The notes: generated by a model from the letters alone, not told the origin. A DNA stretch of 64,000 bases from Pseudomonas parafulva NBRC 16636 = DSM 17004 (GCF_000730645.1 NZ_BBIU01000013.1:124001-188000), one strand, 5' to 3'. Numbered from the stretch's first letter, positions 10,162 through 20,728 are shown. Translations and numbers: made by a program.

Positions 10162-10683
10162 ATGGTTGATTCAAACGACGACGCCTTCGACGGCGAAAAA
10201 AGCAAAACCCAGATCAAGCGTGAACTGCACGCGCTGGTCGAACTTGGCGAACGCCTCACAACCCTCAAAGCCGACACGCTGGCCCGCCTGCCGCTCACCG
10301 ACGAGCTGCGCAAGGCCCTGGCCGAGGCCAGCAAACACACTGCTCACGGCGCCCGCAAACGGCATATGTCGTTCGTCGGCAAATTGATGCGGGTACAGGA
10401 CCTGGATGCCATCCAGGCGCTGCTCGAACAGATGGACAGCTCCACGCGCCAGTACAACGAACGCTTCCACGGCCTCGAGCGCTGGCGCGACCGGTTGATC
10501 GATGGCAATGACGAAGACCTTGAGCGCTTCGTCAACGAATACCCTGATACCGACCGCCAGCAGCTGCGCTCGCTGGTGCGCCATGCCCAGCACGAGAAGG
10601 CACGTAACAAACCACCGGCTGCATCGCGCAAGGTATTCAAGTACATCCGCGACCTCGACGAGCTGCAGCGCGGCTTGCGCTGA
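10162..10683 (+). CDS. darP: DarP (YjgA), late 50S assembly factor
   Basis: 173 residues of the DUF615/YjgA family. It associates with late 50S ribosomal precursors. It is highly charged and helical ([18 protein letters not shown], then [20 protein letters not shown]). It is divergent from pmbA and convergent to tldD. This pmbA-yjgA adjacency is widely conserved and supports the call. The ATG at 10162 lacks an obvious Shine-Dalgarno. Confidence 0.92.
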   Translation: MVDSNDDAFDGEKSKTQIKRELHALVELGERLTTLKADTLARLPLTDELRKALAEASKHTAHGARKRHMSFVGKLMRVQDLDAIQALLEQMDSSTRQYNERFHGLERWRDRLIDGNDEDLERFVNEYPDTDRQQLRSLVRHAQHEKARNKPPAASRKVFKYIRDLDELQRGLR

Positions 10684-10690
10684 CCCTCCA

Positions 10691-10727
10691 GGCGGCCGCT
10701 GCACCAGCCTTGGTGCCAGCGGCCGCC
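10691..10727. terminator. Large bidirectional hairpin between darP and tldD
   Basis: GGCGGCCGCTGCACCA (10691-10706) pairs with TGGTGCCAGCGGCCGCC (10711-10727) around a GCCT loop with a single bulged base. It sits between convergent stop codons, the expected place for a shared terminator. Confidence 0.7.
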
Positions 10728-10752
10728 CGCGGCCGGCAGCCTGCGGGCGTAT

Positions 10753-12192
10753 TCACGCGCCGGTACCCCCTACGGTGATTGCGTCCAGCTTCAAGGTTGG
10801 CTGGCCCACACCCACCGGCACCGACTGCCCATCCTTGCCGCAGGTGCCTACGCCACTGTCCAGGGCCAGGTCGTTGCCGACCATCGACACCCGGCTCATG
10901 GCTTCCGGGCCATTGCCGATCAGGGTAGCGCCCTTTACCGGTGCGGTGATCTTGCCGTCTTCGATCAGGTAAGCCTCACTGGTTGAAAACACAAACTTGC
11001 CGCTGGTGATATCGACCTGCCCACCACCGAGGTTGGCGCAGTAGATGCCTTTTTTCACCGACGCGATGATTTCCTGCGGGTCGCTCTCGCCTGCGCGCAT
11101 GTAGGTGTTGGTCATGCGCGGCATCGGCAGGTGCGCGTAGGACTCACGGCGCCCGTTGCCCGTCACCGCCATGCCCATCAGGCGCGCGTTGAGCTTGTCC
11201 TGCATGTAGCCCTTCAGCACCCCGTTCTCGATCAGGGTGGTGCATTCGGTCGGGGTCCCTTCGTCGTCCACGCTCAGCGAACCGCGCCGCCCTTCCAGGG
11301 TGCCGTCGTCGACGATGGTGCACAGGCTGGAGGCCACCTTCTGACCGATGCGACCACTGAACGCCGAACTGCCCTTGCGGTTGAAGTCACCTTCCAGGCC
11401 GTGGCCCACAGCCTCGTGCAACAGCACACCGGACCAGCCAGAGCCCAGAACCACCGGCAGGGTACCTGCCGGCGCCGGTATGGCCTCCAGGTTTACCAGG
11501 GCCTGCCGCAGGGCCTCGCGGGCATAGCCCATCACCCGCTCTTCGGTGAAGAAGCGGTAGTCGGTACGCCCGCCACCGCCCTGCCCGCCCCGCTCGCGGC
11601 GGCCATTCTGCTCGACGATGACACTGACGTTGAAGCGCACCAGCGGGCGCACGTCTGCAGCCAGGCTGCCATCGGCTGCCGCAACAAGGATGCGTTCCCA
11701 GACCCCGGCCATGCTCACGCTGACCTGCTGAATACGCGGGTCCAGCGCGCGGGTGGCCCCATCGACACGCTTGAGCAGCTCGACCTTTTCGGCACGGCTG
11801 AGCACGTCCAGCGGGCTGTCCGCCGTATACAGCGCTGGCACCTGCTGTGTGCGGAAGGCCTGCACGCTGCCGTTCTGCCCGGCGCGGGAAATTGAACGCG
11901 CGGCACGGGCAGCGGAGGTCAGCGCCTCCAGGTTGATCGCGTTACTGTAGGCAAAGCCGGTTTTTTCACCGGCCTGGGCGCGTACGCCGACGCCTTGATC
12001 GAGGTTGAAGCTGCCTTCCTTGACGATGCCATCTTCCAGCGCCCAGGTTTCGGATACCTGGCCCTGGAAGTACAGATCGGCCGCATCGATGCCGGGGCCG
12101 GCCAATTCACCCAGCACGCTCTGCAGGCTGTCCAGGGTCAGGCCGCCTGGGGTCAGGAGCTGTTCGCTGACGGTGGATAACATCTGGCTCAT
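10753..12192 (-). CDS. tldD: TldD, catalytic subunit of TldD/TldE metalloprotease
   Basis: 479 residues. The zinc motif HEAVGH is at residues 259-264 within [15 protein letters not shown], the catalytic signature absent from PmbA. ATG 12192 is preceded by GGAG and starts 2 bp before the end of the upstream amidase gene, so the two are translationally linked. The open frame extends far upstream only through amidase DNA. Function: peptide maturation/degradation in the cytoplasm together with PmbA. Confidence 0.95.
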   Translation of the reverse strand: MSQMLSTVSEQLLTPGGLTLDSLQSVLGELAGPGIDAADLYFQGQVSETWALEDGIVKEGSFNLDQGVGVRAQAGEKTGFAYSNAINLEALTSAARAARSISRAGQNGSVQAFRTQQVPALYTADSPLDVLSRAEKVELLKRVDGATRALDPRIQQVSVSMAGVWERILVAAADGSLAADVRPLVRFNVSVIVEQNGRRERGGQGGGGRTDYRFFTEERVMGYAREALRQALVNLEAIPAPAGTLPVVLGSGWSGVLLHEAVGHGLEGDFNRKGSSAFSGRIGQKVASSLCTIVDDGTLEGRRGSLSVDDEGTPTECTTLIENGVLKGYMQDKLNARLMGMAVTGNGRRESYAHLPMPRMTNTYMRAGESDPQEIIASVKKGIYCANLGGGQVDITSGKFVFSTSEAYLIEDGKITAPVKGATLIGNGPEAMSRVSMVGNDLALDSGVGTCGKDGQSVPVGVGQPTLKLDAITVGGTGA

Positions 12193-12194
12193 AG

Positions 12195-13046
12195 TCACTC
12201 CGAGGTGTGCGCAGGCCGCAACGCGCCCTGCGAAAAAAAGCGCCGGTGTTCGATCACCGGCATGCGCGCCCGGATGGACGCCTGTTGTTCGCTGTCGCGC
12301 TCGGCAAGCAGTACCGCTTCGCCTTGCGCCTGTTGTGCAACGACCCGCCCCCACGGGTCCACGATCGCTGCATGGCCGTAAGTGTGGCGCTCGCCAGGGT
12401 GCGTACCGCCCTGCGCCGCTGCCAGTACATAGCACTGGGTTTCGATGGCCCGGGCACGCACCAGCACGTCCCAGTGCGCCGCCCCCGTCACAGCAGTGAA
12501 GGCGGCGGGTGCTGTAATCAGTTCGGCACCCGCCGCCCGCAATTCGCTGTACAGCTCGGGGAAGCGCAGGTCGTAGCACACGCTCAACCCCACACGCCCC
12601 ACCGGCGTATCTGCCACCACCACCTGGGCGCCGTGGGCGTAGTCATCAGACTCGCGGTAGCGGCCACGGTTATCGGCCACATCCACGTCGAACAGGTGCA
12701 GCTTGTCGTAACGTGCCACCTGCTCGCCGTGCTCATCGATGAGCAGCGAGCAGGCATGCGCCTTGGCATCCGGTTGACCTGCAGGCGGCAATGGCAATGT
12801 ACCTGCCACTACCCATAACTTGAGGTCGCGGGTGACGCGTTTCAACCATGGCAGTATCGGCCCCTGCCCCAGCGCTTCGGCGCGACCAATGGCGGCGGCG
12901 TCCTTGCGGCCCATGGCGGCGAAGTTTTCCGGCAGCACGGCCAAGCGCGCGCCGCCTGCTGCAGCCTGCTCCAGCAGGGCACTGGCACGCGCCAGGTTTT
13001 CCAGTACGCCGTCCTGGCTGACCATCTGGATGACCGCAGCCTTCAT
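12195..13046 (-). CDS. Nitrilase-superfamily amidase (Nit1-like, deaminated glutathione amidase type)
   Basis: 283 residues with the Glu-Lys-Cys catalytic triad at Glu40 (VLPENFAA), Lys115 ([12 protein letters not shown]) and Cys157 ([13 protein letters not shown]). The Nit1/NitFhit branch hydrolyses deaminated glutathione, a side product of transaminases. That substrate is inferred from family resemblance, not shown. It lies between yhdP and tldD in the same direction, an arrangement conserved in pseudomonads. Confidence 0.88.
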   Translation of the reverse strand: MKAAVIQMVSQDGVLENLARASALLEQAAAGGARLAVLPENFAAMGRKDAAAIGRAEALGQGPILPWLKRVTRDLKLWVVAGTLPLPPAGQPDAKAHACSLLIDEHGEQVARYDKLHLFDVDVADNRGRYRESDDYAHGAQVVVADTPVGRVGLSVCYDLRFPELYSELRAAGAELITAPAAFTAVTGAAHWDVLVRARAIETQCYVLAAAQGGTHPGERHTYGHAAIVDPWGRVVAQQAQGEAVLLAERDSEQQASIRARMPVIEHRRFFSQGALRPAHTSE

Positions 13047-13055
13047 TGGGCACTC

Positions 13056-16000
13056 CTAGCGGGACTTCTCGAAAGGTTTCACAAAGGTGATTCTAGGCTC
13101 TTTCCACGGGCCTTCTACCCGGTAGTGCACACTGGCGATGCGTGAGACGCGGTCACCAATCAGCCGATCGACCAGGAACAGTGCGCCCCCCACTGCCGGG
13201 GCACCCACGATCAGCGCCGCCAGTGGCAGGTTGTTGGTGACCGGGAGGCTAACCTGCAGGTTCGCCGCGACCGTGTCGCGCACCATGTCCAGCGTGCCAT
13301 CGAGCTCGAAATCGCTTGAAGGCCCGGTGACCGAGATCGGCGTGCGCGTCACGTATACGCCGTTGCTCGCCACCAGCAAGCCTTTTAGCCGGTCGTAGGC
13401 CAGGCCCTTGTCGAACAGGTCAGAGAAGTCCAGGCGCAGACGCCGCCCAATCGAGTTGAAGTTGAGCAGGCCGAACACCCGCAATGCCTGGGCACCACCG
13501 TCCACTTCGACGAACTGGCCGGACCGCAGCGCTGCGTCCAGGCTCCCCGAGAAGCGCTTGAGGCTGATCGCAGCCGGCGACCCCGGCCAACGGCCGTCCA
13601 CATCCAGGCGGAAATCGCGGCTGCTCACGGTCGGGGCAAAGCCCCAGGCAGTGAGCACATCGGCCAGGTTCTTGCCCTGCAACCGCCCCTTGTACCAGCT
13701 ACTGGCGCCGCCGCCGCCACCCTCCCAGCCGCCGCCGCCATTGATGCGCAGGCCCTTGAGGTCCAGGTCCAGGTCGCTGGCAGCAACGCCACGCGTGGTT
13801 GGCCGCAGCTTGATGGCGGCGCTGCCGTACAGTTCATCCCCGCGGTACAGCTTGTCGATGCGCAGGTCCAGCGGTGGCACTTTGCGCGGGTCGAACGACG
13901 CCAGCGGGTCGGCACCCTCTTCGGCCTGGGCCTGCCCGGCATCGCTGGCCGGCAGGCGAAGCGTTTGCAGGTGCACCGTCATGGGCGCGCCCTTGGCGTC
14001 AGGCAGGCGGGCGTCCCCAATCACTTCGCGGCTGTCCAGGCGCAGCGCCCAGGCCGGGCCACTGCGGGCCAGGCGCACCACGGCCTGGTTAAGCTGCGTG
14101 CCAAGCGCCTTGAGCTGGCCAATGGTCAGGTCCACGCTCTGCAGCAGTTGCTTGGCACTGCCACCAGGGTCGCTGCCACCCAGCTTTTCGGCCTGCGCCT
14201 GCCAGGGCGCCAGGTCGAGGGCCTCCAGCCGGCCCCGTACCCGCAGCCCCTGGCCTGCGGGAGGCTGAGGCTGGCCCGGGCCAAGCAGCAGTTCACCGCC
14301 GCCTTGGGTCAGCTTGTCGGCTGGCGCGGTGTAGGCCAGCTGGGCAAGGTCGGTGTAGGCGGCATCGATACGCCGCTGCGGACCCTGTAGTGTCAGGCTG
14401 AAGCGGCTGGCGCGGCTATCACCTGCGGCTTTACCGAAAGGTGCAGGCAAGTCGATTGACAACCCTTTGAGGGTGGAATTGACGGTGAGCAGGTTTTCCC
14501 GGCTGCCCAGGCTCAATTGCAGATCGTATGGCAGATCGCCGGATGCCGGCAGGGCCTGGTCGAACTGCAGCCATTGGGTCAACGTCTTGAGCGCCACCTG
14601 GCCGCTAGCGCTGATGCGCGTCTGCATCTGCCCCGGCTGGCCTTCTGCGGCAATTTGCGCCGTCACCGGCTTGCCGAAGGCCTGCAAGGTGATGCCCTTG
14701 CCGCTCAGGCCCTTGTCGTAGTCGAAGCTGAAATCACCCTTGAGCCGGCTCAGTTCCAACGTCGGTGGCGCAACCTTCAGCCGGGCATCGCGCGTGGCGA
14801 AGTCCACCTGCACGTTTGGCCGCTGCCCATGCGCCAGGGGGATGTCGAGCTTGACCTTGCCCTTGAGCGGGCCCTCGCCGTCCCAGCCGGCAAAGATGTC
14901 GCTGGTGCCGATGGGGGCTTCCTTGAGGATGCTGAGGCCGTCGGCCAGGCGACCATTGAAGTTGCCGTCCAGATACAGGTGGCTGTCCCGGCCCTCTGCA
15001 ACGTGGGGGATATCGACCTTGACGTCGCTGACCTTGGTATTGAGCAACAGGCCTTGCCGCGCCCGGATGCGCACCCCGCTGTCTTCGATGAACACATCAC
15101 CAGCCACCTGCTGCACCTGTGGCCAGCCAGGCTGGAAGTCCAGGGCAGCGTCATGCACCTTGAAGAACAGGCTGATGCTGCGCGCCTCAGGCACGGCACC
15201 GTGGTTGAGCGAACCCTGGTACTGGAAGTAGCCTTCGTCCACTGCCCCCTTGACGATGGCGCTGCGCAGCCACTGGTCGAGGGCCGGGCTCAGCACCTCG
15301 GGCAAGTATTTGGCAGTGTAGCGGCCGTCGCCGTCGGTCAGGCCGACACGCAGGTCCATGTAATCCTCGCGGCCTTTTTCGAACCACAGGCGGATGAGGA
15401 AATCACCGGCAATCTTGCCCTCATCGCCCACCACCTTGAGATAAGGGGCAACGAGGGTGAACCCTTGCTTGTCGAGGGCCCAGGTGAGGCGCGCGTTGGC
15501 CTTCTGGTAGTGCCAGGGCTTGGCGAAGATAGGGTACAGGTGCAGCATGAACGCGTCGGTGTCCAGGCGCAGCTCGCCGTGGCCCAGGTCGCCACTGATG
15601 CTGCCGCTGACGTTACCGGCGGCAGGCGCGTTGTGGTAGGCGTTGAAGCCGACCTTTTCCAGGTTGGCTTCGAATTGCAGGCGCTGATCACCTTCAGCCT
15701 TGGGTTTTGCCTGCATGCGCACATTGCGCAGCGCACCGGTCACCTGCAACCCATCAACCACGGCCATCGCCTGTGAGGGCAACGGCGCCAGCGCATGGAT
15801 CAGCGGGGTCAGGGGCGTGAGGTCGAGGCGGTCTGCCTGCAGGTGCCAGGTTTCATCGGCCGGGGCTTGACCTGCACGTTGCTGCAGTTGCAGGTGCGAC
15901 TCCCAGCGTTGCTTGGCAAGGTCCATGGCCAGCGAGTCGACCACCACATCAAAACCGTCGCCCTGGCGCTGGAACCAGGCATTGAAGGCGAGGTTGTTCA

Positions 16001-16871
16001 CTTTCGCCGGCTTGCGGCCCTCGAGCGCGCCCTGCAATTGCGGCGCGTTGAGCCGCACTGTTGCCTGCTGCAGCTCCCTGTCGCGCCAGTCTATCCAGAA
16101 CTCACCACCGGCCTGCAACGTGTCGGCATGCCATTGGCCCAGCAGGCGGGGCGGTAACCAGCGCGCCCAGTCGCTTTGCGGCAGGCTCAGGTAGGTTTGC
16201 ACCTGGGCATCGCGCCAGGCGTCGGCGGAGGCGCGGCTGCGCAGGTTCAGTGCCATGGGTTGCCCATCGGGCAGGGTGGCCCGCAGTTCCAGCACCTGGC
16301 GAGCACTGCCGGCACGCAAACCTGCACTCATATAAGTGAGGGTCAGCGGGTCGCGCTGCCAGGCCTGCAAGGTCACCTGGCTATCGAAGATATCAAGGCG
16401 CCCCAGCTGGCCAAGGCGCTGCAACAGTTTTGCCGGGTCCAGTGGCGCGTCGTCCTGCTTGGGCAGGCCCTCAAGTTGCCAGCCGCCCTGCTCGTCCTCA
16501 CGGGCTACCAGTTGCAGGCCGCTGAGCTGAATGCGTGACAGCCTGACTTCACGGGCCAGCAGGCTGCCCCAGATATCCGGCACGACCCGAACGTCGTCCA
16601 GGCGCAGGGCCGTGGCGCCCTCGCCCAATTGCAGGTCGCGTACTTTGAATACCGGGGCCAGTCGGCTCCAATGCCCCTCCAAGGCCCCGATGTGCACGGG
16701 TACCCCGAGCGCCTCGGCCGCTTTACGCTGCACGTCGGCGCGGTACTCGGCCACCAGGGGCACCAGTTCGCGCCCCAGGCTGGCGTACAGCGCCAGCAAT
16801 ACCACCAGCAGGGCGCACACCCCCAGCCCCCAGCGGGTCAGGACGACAAGAACGCGGCTTACACGCGCCAT
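13056..16871 (-). CDS. yhdP: YhdP, AsmA-like inter-membrane phospholipid transport protein
   Basis: Very large (1271 residues). A single N-terminal membrane anchor (VLVVLTRWGLGVCALLVVLL) is followed by a long periplasmic beta-rich AsmA/DUF3971 region that in E. coli YhdP bridges the periplasm and moves phospholipids to the outer membrane. The ATG at 16871 has GGAGG nine bases upstream. A TTG two codons earlier is less likely. Oddity: a Gly-run segment (INGGGGWEGGGGGASSW, coded at 13704-13740) interrupts the C-terminal third. Downstream of rng. Confidence 0.93.
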   Translation of the reverse strand: MARVSRVLVVLTRWGLGVCALLVVLLALYASLGRELVPLVAEYRADVQRKAAEALGVPVHIGALEGHWSRLAPVFKVRDLQLGEGATALRLDDVRVVPDIWGSLLAREVRLSRIQLSGLQLVAREDEQGGWQLEGLPKQDDAPLDPAKLLQRLGQLGRLDIFDSQVTLQAWQRDPLTLTYMSAGLRAGSARQVLELRATLPDGQPMALNLRSRASADAWRDAQVQTYLSLPQSDWARWLPPRLLGQWHADTLQAGGEFWIDWRDRELQQATVRLNAPQLQGALEGRKPAKVNNLAFNAWFQRQGDGFDVVVDSLAMDLAKQRWESHLQLQQRAGQAPADETWHLQADRLDLTPLTPLIHALAPLPSQAMAVVDGLQVTGALRNVRMQAKPKAEGDQRLQFEANLEKVGFNAYHNAPAAGNVSGSISGDLGHGELRLDTDAFMLHLYPIFAKPWHYQKANARLTWALDKQGFTLVAPYLKVVGDEGKIAGDFLIRLWFEKGREDYMDLRVGLTDGDGRYTAKYLPEVLSPALDQWLRSAIVKGAVDEGYFQYQGSLNHGAVPEARSISLFFKVHDAALDFQPGWPQVQQVAGDVFIEDSGVRIRARQGLLLNTKVSDVKVDIPHVAEGRDSHLYLDGNFNGRLADGLSILKEAPIGTSDIFAGWDGEGPLKGKVKLDIPLAHGQRPNVQVDFATRDARLKVAPPTLELSRLKGDFSFDYDKGLSGKGITLQAFGKPVTAQIAAEGQPGQMQTRISASGQVALKTLTQWLQFDQALPASGDLPYDLQLSLGSRENLLTVNSTLKGLSIDLPAPFGKAAGDSRASRFSLTLQGPQRRIDAAYTDLAQLAYTAPADKLTQGGGELLLGPGQPQPPAGQGLRVRGRLEALDLAPWQAQAEKLGGSDPGGSAKQLLQSVDLTIGQLKALGTQLNQAVVRLARSGPAWALRLDSREVIGDARLPDAKGAPMTVHLQTLRLPASDAGQAQAEEGADPLASFDPRKVPPLDLRIDKLYRGDELYGSAAIKLRPTTRGVAASDLDLDLKGLRINGGGGWEGGGGGASSWYKGRLQGKNLADVLTAWGFAPTVSSRDFRLDVDGRWPGSPAAISLKRFSGSLDAALRSGQFVEVDGGAQALRVFGLLNFNSIGRRLRLDFSDLFDKGLAYDRLKGLLVASNGVYVTRTPISVTGPSSDFELDGTLDMVRDTVAANLQVSLPVTNNLPLAALIVGAPAVGGALFLVDRLIGDRVSRIASVHYRVEGPWKEPRITFVKPFEKSR

Positions 16872-16950
16872 GGCCAAGGCCCTCCAGGTCGTCTATGCAG
16901 CATGGCCCGTGGAATGGGTTTTGCCAGGCCACGGCGGGCGTCAGGCGGCC

Positions 16951-18408
16951 TCAGAGCAGCACCACGTCATACTGCTCCTGCGAATACATCGACTCGACCT
17001 GAAAGCGAATGGTTCGACCGATGAAGGCCTCCAGTTCAGCGACGTTGCCGGATTCCTCATCCAGCAGACGGTCCACCACCTTCTGGTTGGCCAGCACGCG
17101 GTAGCCCTCGGCCTGATAGGCGCGAGCCTCGCGCAGAATCTCACGGAAGATTTCGTAACAGATGGTTTCCGGGGTTTTCAGTTTGCCGCGGCCCTGGCAC
17201 GCCTGGCACGGCTCACACAGCACCTGCTCCAGGCTTTCGCGGGTCCGCTTGCGGGTCATCTGCACCAGCCCCAGTTCGGTGATGCCGATGATGTTGGTCT
17301 TGGCGTGGTCACGCTCCAGCTGTTTTTCCAGGGTGCGCAGCACCTGGCGCTGGTGCTCTTCATCTTCCATGTCGATGAAGTCGATGATGATGATGCCACC
17401 GATGTTGCGCAGGCGCAGTTGCCGGGCGATGGCGGTAGCGGCTTCCAGGTTGGTCTTGAAGATGGTTTCTTCAAGGTTGCGGTGGCCGACAAAGGCACCG
17501 GTGTTCACATCAATGGTGGTCATGGCTTCGGCCGGGTCGACCACCAGGTAGCCACCAGACTTCAACGGCACCTTGCGCTCCAGGGCACGCTGGATTTCGT
17601 CCTCCACGCCATACAGGTCGAAAATCGGCCGCTCGCCCGGGTAGTGTTCGAGGCGGTCGGCGATCTCCGGCATCAGCTCTTCGACGAACTGCGTGGTTTT
17701 CTGGAAGGTTTCCCTGGAGTCGATGCGGATCTTCTCGATCTTGGGGTTTACCAGGTCACGCAGGGTACGCAGGGCCAACCCCAGGTCTTCGTAGATGACC
17801 ATGGGGGCGCCGCAGCTTTTGATCTGCGCGCCGATTTGCTCCCACAGCCTGCGCAGGTAGCGGATGTCCTGCAGGATTTCCTCGGCCCGGGCACCTTCGG
17901 CGGCGGTGCGCAGGATGAACCCACCGGCGTCCTTGATGTTTTCGCTGTCCATGCAGTCACTGACCACACGCTTGAGGCGCTCGCGCTCGGCTTCGTCCTC
18001 GATCTTCAGGGAAATGCCCACATGGCTGCTGCGCGGCATGTACACCAGGTAGCGCGAGGGGATCGAAAGCTGGGTGGTCAGGCGCGCGCCCTTGGTGCCG
18101 ATCGGGTCCTTGGTGACCTGAACCACCAAGGCCTGGCCTTCATGGACAAGGGCCGTGATGTTTTCCACCGCAGAGCCTTCGCGCTGGGAAATTTCCGATG
18201 CGTGAATGAACGCCGCCCGCTCCAGCCCGATATCGACAAAAGCCGCCTGCATGCCCGGCAATACCCGTACTACCTTGCCCTTGTAGATGTTGCCGACGAT
18301 GCCACGGCGCTGGGTGCGCTCGACGTGCACCTCCTGCAGTACCCCGTTTTCCACCACCGCCACGCGTGACTCCATCGGGGTGATGTTGATCAGGATCTCT
18401 TCACTCAT
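16951..18408 (-). CDS. rng: Ribonuclease G
   Basis: 485-residue endoribonuclease for 16S rRNA 5' maturation and mRNA turnover. N-terminal S1 domain (NIYKGKVVRVLPGMQAAFVDIG), catalytic Mg site around TIDVNTGAFVG and IIIIDFIDME, and a zinc-link region with Cys residues in CEPCQACQGRG. It lacks the long C-terminal scaffold of RNase E. It lies in the common order mreBCD-maf-rng-yhdP. Confidence 0.96.
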   Translation of the reverse strand: MSEEILINITPMESRVAVVENGVLQEVHVERTQRRGIVGNIYKGKVVRVLPGMQAAFVDIGLERAAFIHASEISQREGSAVENITALVHEGQALVVQVTKDPIGTKGARLTTQLSIPSRYLVYMPRSSHVGISLKIEDEAERERLKRVVSDCMDSENIKDAGGFILRTAAEGARAEEILQDIRYLRRLWEQIGAQIKSCGAPMVIYEDLGLALRTLRDLVNPKIEKIRIDSRETFQKTTQFVEELMPEIADRLEHYPGERPIFDLYGVEDEIQRALERKVPLKSGGYLVVDPAEAMTTIDVNTGAFVGHRNLEETIFKTNLEAATAIARQLRLRNIGGIIIIDFIDMEDEEHQRQVLRTLEKQLERDHAKTNIIGITELGLVQMTRKRTRESLEQVLCEPCQACQGRGKLKTPETICYEIFREILREARAYQAEGYRVLANQKVVDRLLDEESGNVAELEAFIGRTIRFQVESMYSQEQYDVVLL

Positions 18409-18462
18409 GGCACGTTCTCGTCAAGGATGTTCGGTAATGATGGATCGCAGTGGGGTGGCTGG

Positions 18463-19062
18463 CTAGCGCGGCGCTGATACGCCGTGTTGCTGCCAGCACG
18501 CGATGGAAAACGCATCCAGCAGGCGCGCAGTTTCGAACAGGGGCAGGCCGACCACGGTCGAGTAACTGCCCATCAGTTCCCTGACAAAAACTGCGCCCAG
18601 GCCCTGGATGGCGTAGCCGCCGGCTTTGTCATGGGGCTCACCGGTGGCCCAGTAGCGCTGCGCTTCTTCTGGGCTGATGGCACGGAAATAGACATGGGTA
18701 CCCACGCACACGTCCAGGCAGCAAGCGCCGTCGGTCACGGCCACGGCGGTGATCACCTGATGATGGTCATCTGACAGCTGCGCGAGCATGGCCAGCGCGT
18801 GTTCGCGGTCACGGGGCTTGCCAAGGATCTGGCCGCCAATCGACACCACGGTATCGGCACCCAGCACCACACCGGGGCCGTTGAGCCCGGCCAGGCCGGC
18901 AGCAGCCTTCGCACGGGCAAGGCGCAGGGCGTACTCGGAGACGCCTTCATCCGGCAGCGGGGTTTCGTCGACAGAGGCACTGATAACGGAAAAGTCGACG
19001 CCGATCTGAGCCAACAGTTCGCGCCGACGGGGTGAGCCAGAAGCCAGGTAAAGCGGGGTCAT
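18463..19062 (-). CDS. maf: Maf-family nucleotide pyrophosphatase (YhdE-like, dTTP/UTP type)
   Basis: 199 residues. Hydrolyses modified or canonical dTTP/UTP to monophosphates (house-cleaning). Begins [17 protein letters not shown] (Maf signature S-x-S-P-R-R). Also [18 protein letters not shown] and [13 protein letters not shown], typical of YhdE. The ATG at 19062 has GGGAG upstream. It follows mreD with a 32-bp gap. Confidence 0.93.
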   Translation of the reverse strand: MTPLYLASGSPRRRELLAQIGVDFSVISASVDETPLPDEGVSEYALRLARAKAAAGLAGLNGPGVVLGADTVVSIGGQILGKPRDREHALAMLAQLSDDHHQVITAVAVTDGACCLDVCVGTHVYFRAISPEEAQRYWATGEPHDKAGGYAIQGLGAVFVRELMGSYSTVVGLPLFETARLLDAFSIACWQQHGVSAPR

Positions 19063-19094
19063 CGGACATCTCCCTGTCAGTGGCACCGTGGCCG

Positions 19095-19586
19095 TCAATT
19101 GATGTGCAGGCGTCGGCGTACGTCGCGCAAGGCAAAGCTTATCCATGGCCAGAGCAGTGCACTGATCACAGCCGACCAGACCAGTGCCAGGGTCGGCAGG
19201 CGGTTACCGGTGAGCGCGCTCAGCCACAGCTGAACCAGCTGGGCGATACCGAACACCACCAGGATCACCAGGCTCTGCTGCCACATGGGGAACATGCGCA
19301 AGCGCTGTTGCAGTGACAGCACGAGGAAGGTGATCAGGGTGAGAATAAGCGCGTTTTGCCCAAGCAGGGTGCCGTAGAGCACATCCTCGGCCAGGCCAAG
19401 CACGAATGCCGTGGTCATGCCGACTTTGTGCGGCACGGCGAGGGTCCAGAACGACACCAGCAAGGCCAGCCACATGGGGCGGAACACTTCCATGAACTGA
19501 GGCATGGGCGACACGCTGAGCAGCAGGCCGATGGCGAAGGTCAGCCAGATGAACCAGCCATTGTTGCGGCGCGACGCTGCCATCAC
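19095..19586 (-). CDS. mreD: MreD, rod-shape determining membrane protein
   Basis: 163 residues with five or six hydrophobic helices. Part of the elongasome linking MreB to peptidoglycan synthesis. Conserved pattern near [29 protein letters not shown] (shown by its first motif [17 protein letters not shown]). It overlaps the mreC stop by 4 bp, so translation is coupled. Confidence 0.94.
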   Translation of the reverse strand: MMAASRRNNGWFIWLTFAIGLLLSVSPMPQFMEVFRPMWLALLVSFWTLAVPHKVGMTTAFVLGLAEDVLYGTLLGQNALILTLITFLVLSLQQRLRMFPMWQQSLVILVVFGIAQLVQLWLSALTGNRLPTLALVWSAVISALLWPWISFALRDVRRRLHIN

Positions 19587-20632
19587 GGCCTCCTGGGTTG
19601 AGCGGTTGCCGCCGGGGCCGCTGCCGGTGTGGCAGGTTGCGCTGCGGGTGTGGCGGGCTTGGCTGGCGTGGTGCCAGCCGGTGTGGCGGGCGTGCTCGCT
19701 GCCGGCGCAGCCTGCTCGGGTGCGGCTGTGCCCTGCCCGGCTGCCGGCGCCCCCTTGCGGTCGGCCTCTTCCTGAGCGATGGCGGCATCGGTGGCCCGCT
19801 CTTCTGGGGTGCGGCGATCACTGAACACCAGCAACATGTAGCGGCTGCGGTTCAGCGCGGCAGTGGGGATGGCGCGCACGATGGCAAACGGCTGGCCGGA
19901 GTCGTGGATCACTTCGTTGACCGTGGCAACGGGGTAGCCTGCCGGAAAACGCTGGCCCATGCCGGAGCTGACCAGCAAGTCCCCTTCCTTGATGTCTGCC
20001 GTATCGGCCACGTGACGCAGCTCCAGCCGTTCGGGGTTGCCGGTACCACTGGCAATGGCGCGCAGGCCGTTACGGTTGACCTGTACCGGAATGCTGTGGG
20101 TGGTATCAGTGAGCAGGAGCACCCGTGAGGTGTAGGGCATCAACTCGACCACCTGGCCCATCAGGCCACGCGCATCGAGTACCGGCTGGCCCAGGAACAC
20201 GCCGTCACGCTCACCCTTGTTGATCAGGATACGGTGGGTGAACGGGTTGGGGTCGACACCGATCAGTTCGGCCACCTCGACCTTTTCATTAACCAGTGCC
20301 GATGAGTTGAGCAACTCGCGCAGGCGCACGTTCTGCTCGGTGAGGGCTGCCAGCTTCTGCAGGCGCCCCTGCAGCAGCAGGGCTTCGGTCTTGAGTTTCT
20401 CGTTTTCGGCAATCAGCTCGTTGCGGCTGCCGAACTGCCCCGCCACCCCTTGCCAGGCACGCTGCGGCAGGTCGGTGATCCAGTAGGATTCCATGAGCAC
20501 CAGGCCCATCTGGCTGCGCACAGGTTTAAGCAGGTCGAAACGCGCGTCGACAACCATCAACGCGACCGACATCACTACCAGAACAAGCAGGCGCACGCCC
20601 AGCGAAGGGCCCTTGGAGAAAAGCGGTTTAAT
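19583..20632 (-). CDS. mreC: MreC, rod-shape determining protein (apparent ATT start)
   Basis: Bitopic elongasome protein, 349 residues if started at ATT 20632-20630. A GTG at 20596 would give only 337 residues and remove the conserved N-terminus. Reading from ATT gives (M)KPLFSKGPSLGVRLLVL, which parallels the E. coli MreC start MKPIFSRGPSL. GAGGA lies seven bases upstream of the ATT, and an in-frame TGA lies just beyond. There is one membrane helix, a coiled coil (NELIAENEKLKTEALLLQG), a beta-rich periplasmic domain, and a disordered Ala/Pro/Thr-rich tail of about 60 residues. Confidence 0.93.
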   Translation of the reverse strand: MKPLFSKGPSLGVRLLVLVVMSVALMVVDARFDLLKPVRSQMGLVLMESYWITDLPQRAWQGVAGQFGSRNELIAENEKLKTEALLLQGRLQKLAALTEQNVRLRELLNSSALVNEKVEVAELIGVDPNPFTHRILINKGERDGVFLGQPVLDARGLMGQVVELMPYTSRVLLLTDTTHSIPVQVNRNGLRAIASGTGNPERLELRHVADTADIKEGDLLVSSGMGQRFPAGYPVATVNEVIHDSGQPFAIVRAIPTAALNRSRYMLLVFSDRRTPEERATDAAIAQEEADRKGAPAAGQGTAAPEQAAPAASTPATPAGTTPAKPATPAAQPATPAAAPAATAQPRRP

Positions 20633-20710
20633 TGGCCGTTCCTCGTGGACGACTCAGGAGGTCATTGGACATGGGACAACGCACCAGCCTGGTTGCGGGT
20701 TGACGGATAA

Positions 20711-20728
20711 GGCGCCCGGGCGGGCGCC
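20711..20728. repeat. GC-rich hairpin between mreB and mreC
   Basis: GGCGCCC (20711-20717) and GGGCGCC (20722-20728) form a perfect 7-bp stem with a GGGC loop. It lies in the 163-bp gap between mreB and mreC. There is no T-run, so it may tune the mreB:mreCD ratio or stabilise the mreB 3' end rather than terminate. Confidence 0.4.

Noticed and set aside
16531..18369. 612-codon + strand frame opposite rng
   Set aside because: Repetitive Leu/Val/Gln-rich translation typical of antisense frames. rng on the minus strand has all conserved motifs.
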